DNA from: Acanthaster planci | Lineage: Eukaryota; Echinodermata; Asteroidea; Valvatida; Acanthasteridae | Assembly (NCBI RefSeq): GCF_001949145.1 | Contig: NW_019091396.1 | Location: 999,526 to 1,063,525 of the forward strand | Length of the DNA stretch: 64,000 bases | Reading direction: 5' to 3' | In this document: positions 37,501 through 49,500 of the stretch, piece after piece | Layout: each line of letters opens with the position of its first letter | Position numbering within the stretch: position 1 is the first letter of the stretch | Program-made: the position numbers and the translations under genes | The notes under the pieces: model-generated | Seen by the model: the letters and a program-made list of their open reading frames with translations, nothing else | The model's database searches: none | What the model was told of the DNA's origin: nothing

Positions 37501-40500
37501 AGAGCAAGTAAGGACTCGAAACCAAGGCCGTTTTCCAATACTCAACTTGGCTCCGTCTCAGGCTTCAACCTTTTTTTTACTAGCTGACTTCGAAGCTGTA
37601 AGCGCAGTAATCAGTCTAACAGTGCCACAGAACATCAAATAAGATGCAAGAAAGCCAAAAATTACAGTAATCCAATGTAATTTAAACGCTTCAGGCCCAC
37701 AATTGGGGATTGGTTTTGATAACGAAGCCTGAGACGGAGACAATTGAGTATTTGAAAACGGCCCAAATGTACTTAATGCCTGGGCCAAGCCGGGACTCGA
37801 ACCTGGGCCTCAATGGTGCAAAGCGAGGAAAGAACCGCTACGCTAACCCGTTCACCCCTATGAAATGCATGCGTTACATTTACATCGCTACCAACAAATT
37901 GAGAACTCCTGGCCAACATGGCTCTTTTCAATCGATAACGGGGTGTTTCTGCTCGAGGCATATATGCTATGACGTGTATTTTGATATTCCTCTGAGAGTC
38001 TGTTCTGTGACTTGCCTTTTCGCTTGCAGCTGTATCCTTGCTCCTGTTCGCATTGGTGGTCGACCCAGGTACCAGAATTACTGAAGAAGCTACAGCAGTG
38101 GTGGCCGAGAGGCGAGGCTCCACCCCCGTTATCTGGCTGACCTGTTACAAAGAAAGACTTCAAAGGTACGTGGGAATGGCACCTGCACAAAGGGTTCAAG
38201 TCCATCTGTTCATTTAGGTCCCAAATCATCCAAGCAAATGGCATTTTGAGCTGCAAAATAAGAAAGGCCTGTAAGTAGCATTTATAATCAAAACTGTTAG
38301 GGTTCTTTCTGTCAGTCACCATTGTTATCAAATTGTGAAAACTATAACTATTTGGACAACACATGTAATTATGAGCAACTGGTGAAAAATATTTCATTTC
38401 AAACAACAATCTAAAAGGTAAGTGGCAGCTAAAAATGTGCATTTACAGGCACGTAATTCTTAAGCTTTTTCTTCAATTTGGCAGCTGGAACCCAGTGGCT
38501 GGTAATGTTTGGTAAGAGAGCTGTAGTCGACTTGAGTTTTAAACCTAAAGGTGTAGGCCTGTCTGCCCGCATTCAAATCACCGAGATATTTTACTAGCAG
38601 TGAAGAAGGTTGCTTTTAAACACTAAGGCAGTTGTTTCACCTGCATTCCAGTTGATGAAGGCAAACGGGGAGTTATCGCTCCACTCCCAGCCGCCCTCTC
38701 TCCCAAGATCATTGCAACCCATCCAGGTGTAGATTTGGCCAGAATTATGCAAATGACCTGCAAATTGCGAGTTTCGAAAATGTGACGATGAAAACAAGAT
38801 GTAAAATGTGAGTCTTGTTGCTGAGTTAAATTCATGTAAGCTTTATAATGCACACGCTCAACTATTTTGGGGATACAGGTCCCATTACCACAGCAACGTA
38901 TACTTTCACCTTAACTTGACGCAGTTAAGGGGTGTAAAATTGTCCAGGCATATGGTCTTAAAAAAGAAATAACTGCCTTTAAAATATTTGCAATTTAAAG
39001 GTGCAATTTTATGGAACATTCCGTTAGTCCCTGGAGGCTTTGCAGAATGTAAATGTGAAACTGAATCTCTCAAAGGACTCAGTGCATAAGTATGTTGTCG
39101 ACCATGGAAATGAATTCTGGGGTTCCAAGGAGGACGGATCCCCTGGCATTTGGTAATGGGATGAACCATTTGAACGCCACCTTTTGGGGGGGACTTTTTT
39201 TTAATGAATTCTGAGGTTATTTGAGAGCTTTCCAACATGAAAAAACATGTAATAAATTTTACCGAAAATCTGAGAACAAACGGTACCAAAGCTTTATATG
39301 TACACTTTTAGTTCAACGTTCGAGCTTGCATAAGTTCGTAAATTGTATCAAAGTGTGTGTGTCTGTATTCCGCTTTTTGAATTTCAAGAGACGACACATT
39401 TTGGGGGGTTAGAGAAATCTCCCATCCCCCCGCCACTCCCTGTCACAGATTTACGCCTCTGCTTCAACAGTGACAATGGGTGATGAAAGACAGCCTGAAA
39501 ACCATTGCGGACGTGCTCCTTCAGGTGAGTATTTTCATGATGTCAGCCTCACTGTCACCCACGGCACTACTTTCTCACCCCTTATAAATTGTTGGTCCTC
39601 CGGTCCCGTGACGCTGATGAGATCCCCGCCTTCAACCCGGCATTGATAGAGGGCGTCATGCCAGTTTTCGAAGAGATGCGGCCGAAAGACATAGCATGTG
39701 TTAGTAGATGCATCGTACTCCCAGCCCATACCGCAACGTAACTCATAGTCAGCTGATATAAATAAAGTGAGTCTGTCTATTTATTACCGGGAGTGGTACA
39801 GATATTGATGAAAAAGATCGGTTCAGTTCAGTAGCCAAATGGAAGAAGGAAAACGAGTCCATGTCATAATTGGGTTGAATGAATTGCTTAAAAATGCTCT
39901 GTTGTAAGAAGGCCTACAAATCTATTACAAAATATTGAAAACTTCCAGATTTGCATCAAGCCTTTCATTCATTAAAGGGTAATTATGTTTTCTCCAGTGT
40001 CTGTTTATTACTTACACGTTGGTGGAGGCGAAGGTGTATGGACAGTACCATCATCGACTGTGTGATGAAAAAAAAATGAAAAAGTGCAAGCTGTATAACC
40101 AGCAAAAAACGAAACAATCTTGCGACAATCAGTAGCATGTTGTTAGCAGAATTCTGCGGCGAAAGCTCAGAGAAATCCCGTTGATCGCTGATTTTCACAA
40201 ATCTCTCAGATTGTTACTTGTTACATATTTCAGAATCGTTCTCCCCCTCAAATTGTTGGCCTGAATAGCCGCTTAAAAGGTAAATTACTATACAAACCAC
40301 GATGATGGCCACCTTGCACTGGTTTTTCCAATATTTCTTACCTTTCTTCTTCTTGCAAACGTATCTGTAAGACCTCCAACAGTTTGTTGGCTCCCACATC
40401 CCAAGATATCGCTCTCCCCTAAGTCTCACGCAGTCGTTGTAAATACTTTCAGGTTCAGTCCTCCAGTTCTGGTAATCGTACTGTCGTCAAAGAGAGAAAA

Positions 40501-43500
40501 CATGCACAAAGTCAGAAGCCACGTACAATGCCGTAGCTGCATGCTAAACTAAGGCAACGAAATGCTGTCTCTCACACAACAAATCCTCTATGATTGGCTC
40601 AAACCGGATGAGTCCGGAAGTGTATTGCTGCCAACGCGAAAAATTATTTCATCTAGTTTCAACGACTTATTATCTCGTTTATACGACAAAGTTATCCCGT
40701 TTAAACGACACAGTTATCTCATTTAAACAACTTAGTATCTCGTTTAAACGACTTCGTGACTCGTTTAAACACTTAGTATCTCGTTTAAACGAGATATCTA
40801 TATCTGTGTCTGTATAGGCCTAGTATAATGCAAAAATGTATTTTGAAATCTTGATAAAATTGAAACCGGAGACAAGACTTGAATTTTTAGACGCCCATAC
40901 CGACGTCAATACATGCGGTCGTGTGCGGCAAGTGGTAGATAGGATTCAAAGATGAACAAAGTGAAAGTGAATTGTGATGCTAGAATGGTTAAATACTTAC
41001 TGCAGTTCCATCTGTCCAATAAAAGTTTCCTTCAACAATTTTGTCATGAAGACCAATCCAGACATCTTCTTGAATGACGTCCAGACGAGCTGAAACAAAT
41101 TGGATGAACCGGTAATGATCTTTGGCCCTTTAAGACTATATTTGCATTACCTGAGATGAAACCAACGCCACACAAACTCGATCGCTAGTGTGTAATAGTT
41201 AATAATGGGGATTCTCACTTGAAAAAAACGATTGCTCTCTGTCACCGTGTATGCTGGCCAGCTGACTTCCCAAGTTCACGCAGGAAGTATTGGCATCTGC
41301 CCAAGTCTGTTTTTCAAGGCTAAACTCGTAGCAAAAGTTACCATGAAGAGCCCATCCAGGCTCGCACTTGCCCGTTTCTGAGAATAAAGAGAAAAAAAGA
41401 ATGGAGCTTTAAGAGCAGGGGTCGAAATTAACGGTGGTCCGCTGGCCCGAAGGCAGTAAAAAAAAGTCGGTGGACCAGCTGATCTAATGAAACTGATGGT
41501 CCAGTGGCCTGTTGAAATCTGATATCTTTTCTGTCTTTACCAATATCTTTCAATAACCCTTTCTCACGTTAAAAGCTTGTTTTAAGAAAAAAAATACGTG
41601 CTTTTCACGAATTTCCATTCACGTTTCGCTATCGCAGTGGCGTTAAAACATATGCGAAAGCTCAATGCATTAAAAGAAGCTGCTCTAGTTCCCGCCGCGC
41701 CGCGCCCATGCAAAAGATTGTGTGATGGAACTGTAGGAACCAGAACCAGTCTGTGCTGTACAAGTCCCCTCTACATCGTCCGTACACGTCACGGATGCAA
41801 CCCTAAGGCTGCAGGTTGAAAAGACATCGATGTTGAAAGAGGTTTTCTGCAAGTTAATTCACAGAACTTGTTCTCTTATTTATGTATGTATTTTCTGCGT
41901 TCACGAGTTTAATTTAAGGTCGTTCTGCTCGTGGTCCGGCTCAAGGATTATCACCCGCTGGTCCGGATGCATCCCGCACGCTTTATACCACGCGATACGC
42001 AGACATTGTTGGCCAGTTTGCTGTCGCGATCGCCTGAGTAGCACTGTGTGAATTGTCTGTAATTTTTTTTAATTGCCGAATGTACAAATTTTTACATAGA
42101 TTAAGACAGGTGTAAATCACTTTTTGAAATAATTATGGAAGCTGTCGTCCCCATTGATGCCATTCAATCAGCACAAAAAATTGTCCCCCAAACAGAAAAC
42201 ATTTCCAACCTATACTATTTTAGAGAGGCAAAGCACAGCTGTTTTGGAGCCTAATAAAAGACTTGCTTGTATTGCAGTAAGCCTAAGTTTAATAACCATA
42301 ATAATGGTGGATTCCGAGAAATCTTGGGCAAGTGTTGATCCTATTCGGGCAGGAAAATTTATGGCAAGGCCTGCTTTATCGGGCAAACTAAAAAACAAAC
42401 AAGTTGTCGCGGCCTGCGCCCTAACAAGGATTGCTCAAACGGCTGCGTGTGCGGTTCTGGTATGGGACCACCAAACTTTCAGCAGGACCAGTGAAAATTT
42501 TGAAGTAGGGGCCTACTGGTCCTGCTGGCTACTAGAAAAAAAAGTTAATTTCGACCACTGAAGAGGATCTGCATGTTTTTATTACGGCAACGTTAACGTT
42601 CAATTTTGATTGGATCTTTTCATAAAGTCAAACAAAACGTTGTAATGTAGGAGTATTTTCCTTTTACGTTGCACACATAACTCACCCATTTCAGGTGGCA
42701 CAGGGTTTACGGGAACACCTGTAAATAAATAAGAACAAACATTCCATTTTTAGCAAATACACGACCAAATTGTTACTGTTTGGCGAATCAAAATTCTTTA
42801 AATCTATAATAGGTTTTTGGACAGAAAGAGGATTGAATTATTACATTACCTGCAGATATTTCACAGATGTAAGCACCGAGTTCAAAACAATCACCAGTCA
42901 TCCACTCCGCAGCCAAATTGCCTACGGTAAATATTTGAACAAAAATATAAAAAATTAAAACTTTTCTTTTAAACTGGCTTTTCAGCAATTTTGGAATTTT
43001 TTTTCCTTAACAGACTTGAAACACACGTGAATTGCACAGATATGCCAAAGAATATGGGTGAAACAAACCAGTAAAGATATAGCCACAGTCCGTGTGATTT
43101 GTGTTCATCGGCTGAGACGGTGCCCAGATGTCGTATGTTGTTGGGGCATCATCCACCCACCTAAACACACCGTCCTCCTTCTGGTCTGCTCGTCAAAGCA
43201 GTAAACAAGCAGTTTGTTAGCAACAAACCACAGATGACTTTATAGAATAGAAGAACGGGAAATTTACTGGGTAAGTCTTCTATATGTTGAGAGTGATGGC
43301 TGACCCCAATTGTAAGGCCAAAGACGAGCCAATGGTTGGTATTAGCATATAAGTTTTCCGGCAAGAAGAAAATTCCATGACATTTTTATTATTTTGGAAA
43401 CCTGTCAGCATTCATTGTGAGTAGCAAAACTGGGTCAGAAAACTGAATGTAGATATAGCAAAGCCTGATGAGGATTTAATGAAGAGCTGGAAGCTGATGG

Positions 43501-46500
43501 GTTAAAGTTGACCTTTTTCGACGGAGTGATTGTGGTCTCGGAAGCAGGCTCTCTACGACTGGAGGTTACCACAACCCAAACTGAGGTAATAACCTTCGGA
43601 CCATCTTCATTTTGTTGTGGCACCATTCGCGGTGCTTTGTTTGATTAAACCGTGCATCGATGTCATCTAATGAATAAATAAGCATCATTGTCCTTCACGG
43701 TTTCCCTAAATTGCAATGATGTAGTTCTCGATTTCATTTAATTGTCGCATTTTATTGGCTGTATGCCAGCAAAATGGGCCGACTGACCTGATATGCCGAT
43801 GAAGAGCGTTTTGACACCCAAATCTGTCAGATCTGGTAGGAAGCCTTGAATCAGTGTTGTTTCGAAAGACCTGAGAATATATTTTACACATTTATCTCAG
43901 AGAAAACAAAAAGTGTCATTTGAATTTAAGTCGGTGTCACTGGTTTTCTAGGACCGTTACTTAATCTTGGCTTTGTCGAGATAGTCAACCAAACATAGTT
44001 CAAAACGTTTGCTTTATTTACGTTAGGTAACTTGATACCGGTACTTCTCCAGCGGAAAATGGAGCTGTGTAAAGATGAAGGGTCTTTACTTTGAGTTTCA
44101 TTTCTGTCTTTGATATTCGGCTTCGGTTTCACAAATTTGAACATGAGCCCGATATCAAACACAGAAATGAAACAAAGGTCCGGAAAAACCGTTTCAAATT
44201 CGAAGATAAAACAGTAAAATCAACAGAGACATTTTTTTCCTTCGTAGCAGTTAATACAAAACTGGTGAGTACTACAGATCAAGTGAGTGGGATTCTTAGT
44301 CATCACAGTTAGACTGAACAGTTGAAGGAAACAGCTACACGATCGTTATTGCCATATTCCAGAATTGGTAGATGGAATGAAGAAAGTTGTGACCAGTGCT
44401 CATACTCCTCAACGGTTGAAAGGATCGAAGGAAGCACTTGGAACCAATGAACGACGGGTCGCAACGAAACAGGAAAATAGAGGCTGTAGTAATGATTTCA
44501 CACAACGCTGGTTAATGCATCGAAATGTCCGCCCCTCGTACCTGTCCCTGTTCCTTGTTGAAACCATTGCCGCAATAGCTGCGCAAGAGTATGCAATAAT
44601 GGATTCTTAAGCTCATGTTATGTCAAAACACTCAGCCTGGCTGTAGTTTGCCAGAGATTTTAACAAGTAAAATTTGCATAGAAAAAGATACCGTCCGGAG
44701 GTGGCTCCGTATTGAGACCTAGAGTGGTCAGGTTTACCCTCGTGAAGAGGAGTTGAACATCAAAGAGACCATGACGAGAAACATTAACCCGATGTGAATA
44801 ATGTAGTTACATGGCAGAGTTAGATGTAAAGAGCACCAAATCAGTGATTGTGCGACAGCTGTGTTGGTGGGTATCAATGTCTCAAAGCGCATGGTGGAGA
44901 GCAAGAAGACCTGTGCATGCTCTTTTAGCGTTGAATACATCCCCTTCGCATTTACAAAAGCCAATTAGAATTATAACTAATAGTTCTAAGTTAATCGGAC
45001 GATGGTTACAAAAGGCAAGTTAATACAATAGTTCTACTGATGAGGTTTTCTAAGAACCCAACTCTTGGCCAAACGATATCCAAAGGACCCCATACATATC
45101 TGTAGGAGCAAGTACACTGAAGAAATTGGAACTGAATTATTCAGGATCCGTGTATGAATAAGTAATTACTTGCTACAGCCCAAACCCATACTTCTTCCCT
45201 ACACAGTACCTACCCCTGAACAGTCACAAGGTATCCATCCTGCGCCTCGCAGTGACGTTTAGCATCCGTCCACGTCTTACGTGCGTAAGAATTTACTTGA
45301 TAGCAGTGCCCATTTACGATATGCCATCCTTGTGCACAGGTGCCTGTAAAAAAGCGGAAAGTAGCACTAATCAAATAATTATTGGAAAGGTGAGGTGTCC
45401 TTTTATGTATTTCTTTCACAATCAATTTAAACTGGGTGAAATTCTTAAGATTAAAAGACAGTCCAATAAGCAAACACACTATCAACCTTCCGATATAGCA
45501 CACAATGGGTATCTGTAATTTGTGGCGCATCCTCGTATACGCCATTCGCCTTCTTCTCCGACTTCCGCACAGTCACCACCATCGCCGAAGTAACTGAAAT
45601 TAGCATTTTTTAAAAAATCAACGGAATCGATCAATGAGAAACAATTATCAGATTTCATTCCCAGCATTTATAAAAGTGCCACGATTCCTCGTGCAAATCT
45701 CTTCGACCGTAAATCTTGAAAATGTGAATGAACTATTCACATAAAAAATTATACAATTCATGAAATTATTCATCGGTCAATTCATGTCTGATATAGACTC
45801 TCAAACCATCCAGTAATTTCAGCCAAACTGAAACCTCAGTTCAATACAAGAAACGTCAAATGAATACTTTTTGAACTCTAGTAGGCTTAAAATTTCACAC
45901 AAGTGCTGGCGTAATGGTGGCCGATTCTCTATGAACTGCTCCCTAGAAATTTTCATTAAACGTTATCTATGCGTGACTCCAAAATAATCAACCCGCTCTT
46001 CTAGGTGTACCTCACCAGCGCAAGAAAAAGTGCTTATAGTTGTTGACTAAGAAGCGAATTTTTTACACAAGACCACGGGGAAACCAGACTTGAATAAAGG
46101 CTATATAACTGTGGCTCTCGGGGAATTTTTCTAAGGGATGTTAAGTCAAACATCTATGCAGGGTAAGTTTCCACGAGACGAGACGATTAGTCTCCTCACA
46201 AGACTGGTAATGAAACCATTTTCCCATAAGAAAGTACATCTGTTGTATACCAGAATATTGTATAATAAAACATATCGCCGCCTAGAAGAACGGCATTTGG
46301 CCGTTTTTCCCAACTCAACTCGCATCGTAGCGTTTTAGCTCTTCTGTGGGCCATTAGACGCTAATGATTACTCATTGTTTGGTTGACTGTTCTCCCAGTT
46401 GGTGTACGCGTCAGTGTACGTGGAACCATCCGACCACACGTAGTCCCCCGCGACAGTGCGATTCTGTAGGACAGAAAAAAAGAAGGTCGTTTATTGAAAA

Positions 46501-49500
46501 AAAAACCTGAGATTTGAAAGTTGGGCGAGGGCTGTGGAAACAAAACGCTCTGTGGCGGTAGAAAAATGTAGTGTCTACTAATAGTTACATTCACACACAA
46601 ACAGAAGAACAGTTTACATCTAAATTTTCCACTTGGGGAAAATAAACTAGCCTGTTCATGGCTCGAAGATTTCAGCATATTCACGAAAAGCGAGGCTTCA
46701 ATGATAAACAGGAAGATGGGATTTATACTTGTACCTATAAAACCAAGGGCTTACATAGGGAACAATAATAATATTAAATCTGGTCCTTAGTAGGACTGAC
46801 ATCAGACTTCCTACAAAGCGTAAAGTCACTCCGCCTCTTCTGCTCCATGAGTGTCTAGAATGCAATTTTCCGAAACCTTTGGTTCATCTTTTGCTCCTGT
46901 CTCCGGCTTCAATTTCGTGATTTCACTGAGCTCCTCTTGAATTAACTTTTCGGTGACAGAAACGTCAGCTCCTTTTATGGGATGTAAAATATTGCTTGAT
47001 CCGAAATGGAAAATCTCATTAAGCTCCGGAATGAATTAATCCAGACTTGGGAGGCAGCAGTGGAGCCCAGGCCAATATTTAGAAGATTGCTTATAGGTGC
47101 GCCCTTATTTGTGCATAGCCGACACAGTAACTCTACACCTTGGTCATGTTGAATATCCATGTGTCTGACTTTTTATTTAAATTTCCATAGAGATATTGTC
47201 AGGGGCGTAGCCAAGGGGATGCCGGGGTGGGGGGCAACTGCCCTGTGTAGGAACATTTGTCCCCCCCCCCATGAAAAATGGGGGTTGGGGGTTGTTGTTT
47301 TGATATGCGTCATTTGAGTGTAGACGTACCTATTTAAAATAGGTTTTTCAAAAAGCCGTTCATTATGCGTTGCCAAAGGGAGCAAGGATGGCAACTGCTC
47401 CTCCTGTGAAAATTCTTTCCCCCCTCTGCCCCTTCTAGAAGAGTATGGCTATGGGATATCAATTCCATGTAAAGCAGCCGGTTGTTGAGCTGGTTTCTCC
47501 GCTGGGTTCTTCCTTTGAATCCCGAGCGGGACCAAGAGAGGGCGCAATTTTCCCAACAATGGAGGCTCCTTAGGTGAGAACTGCACTGGTACGCTACCAA
47601 AAATGAACCCTCACCACAAACATGACTCTTTTCAACCGATGAAGGGGTGCTTCTGCTCGGGTCGGATACGTTACCTAAGACGCATATATCGCACTCCTCA
47701 ACAAGGCCAAATTCAATTTGAACGTAATATTCAGTGATTGACTGACCTTATCTGAGAGTCCAATCCACAATGATGAGCCGGATGTGACCCACATGTTGGT
47801 AATAAACATCACATCATCGTGGCTAGTAGCCGAGGCAAGATGACCGCCTGGATAAGAGGCACAAGACTCTTCTGCGCTCTGCCACTTAAGCAGTTCATTT
47901 AACACCTTGTAGCACTTGCCATTGTGACTTTGCCAGCCGTTGCCAACGTCACACTTTGGTAGAATACCTGCGATGGAGTAAACAGATCCGAAGGGAATGC
48001 TAGTCTGCGCGCCATGAAAAGCAAGTGGGTTGATGAGCACGATCAAAAGTGAACGCGTACGGTCTCTTTGTCTTGTTAGATCACGAAGGAAATGTTCGCG
48101 CTGCAAATTCGAAAAAGTTAAACACATTTCAACTAAACCGTATTTGGATTTCATGACGGAGGGTTTGGGCTAAGGGTTCAAGGCGTGACGGTATCAGTGT
48201 GCCAACAGAGTGACTTACCCATCTCGCGTTGACAGATGTAAGGATAAGACAACCAATCACAACTGGCAGAGTACCACAGACCAGAACCGCTTGAAATGTA
48301 TACGCATTCTTCACTTGAAAAAGACGAATAGTTCGGTTGAGCGGGAGCCCAGTTGCTGTAGGGTGACACATTACCAACAATAAATTTTTCACATACAAGT
48401 CAGAGGCCATTAATTTATAGAGGAAGTGAAAGGATGGAATGAGGGCGTCGGTAGGTCGACACATATTTCCTTGATGAACCTATGATGTCATGAAAATAAG
48501 GCCGTTTTCAAATACTCAATTCGGCTCCGTCTCAGGCTTCAACTGTTTTTTTACTAGCTGACTTTGAAGCTGTAAGCGCAGTAACCAGTCTAATAGTGCC
48601 ACAGAACATCAAACAAGATGAAAGAAAGCCACAAATTTCAGTAATCCAACGTAATTTTAACGCGTCAGGCCCACAATCGGGGATTGGTTTTGGGAACGAA
48701 GCCTACGACGGAGACGAAGTTGAGTATTAGAAAACGGTCTAAGACATATATTTAAAAAAAAACCTCCTCCGTTTTAAAGTCTTATCACTACAATATCCTT
48801 ACGACCACCGACCTTCGTACAATTTGCTAGGTTCCTGACTCGGTATTATGACAAATACATGCTGTCGTTGTCCTTGTGCGAAAGTTATACCATAAACAAA
48901 CGTTGTGTGATGTTTAGATTAATTACCATGCACAGTAGATAGCAGTTATTATAGTAGAAGGGACGCTAATTTATGGCATTGCCCAATTGATTTGCTCTGT
49001 GCTCGTGCGTTTTTACTATAGGCACCCGCACTTGCATGTACACCAGAATGCATGTTTGACCATTGAAAACCTATTTTAAGATTTTCAAAGAACAAAACAT
49101 ATCGGTGACATCCCCTTGGAAAACACACCGAAGGGTACAGACATGGATGGGGCAATTTTATTATATTTTCAATGTATAAATTGGTGTGGTAACTTCTTGT
49201 TAAATTCAAAGATCCTAAAACGCAGTCTGCTTTTAGCCTCGTCGGTTCTTCTCTTTGGGGAGAATTTCATGTACATTTCTCTGCCCGTTTGAAATCGATC
49301 ATACATTCAGGCAACTTGGAATCTACTTTGAATAGAAAATCAAGACGATTTTGGAATTCCTTTCCAGGAATTTGGCTGGTATTTTACTGCTTTGATGCTT
49401 TAATTTGAATCGTTTTCCGGCTACTTTCTGGACATTACTTAAGATCATTTTAGCTTTAAGGGGAGGTTCGAGGATGGTTTAGGGTTGGGCAAGGTTTAGG

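Noticed and set aside
37792-37845. Functional tRNA gene on the minus strand
   Set aside because: A and B boxes are present, but no proper acceptor stem or cloverleaf could be drawn, and body sequence recurs elsewhere as a SINE.
40668-40798. CRISPR-like array
   Set aside because: Units are contiguous 21-bp tandem repeats without unique spacers, in an animal intron.
42154-42561. 135-codon plus-strand frame in the CTLD3/4 intron
   Set aside because: It lies wholly inside the transposon at 41,416-42,560 and shows no transposase or other motif.
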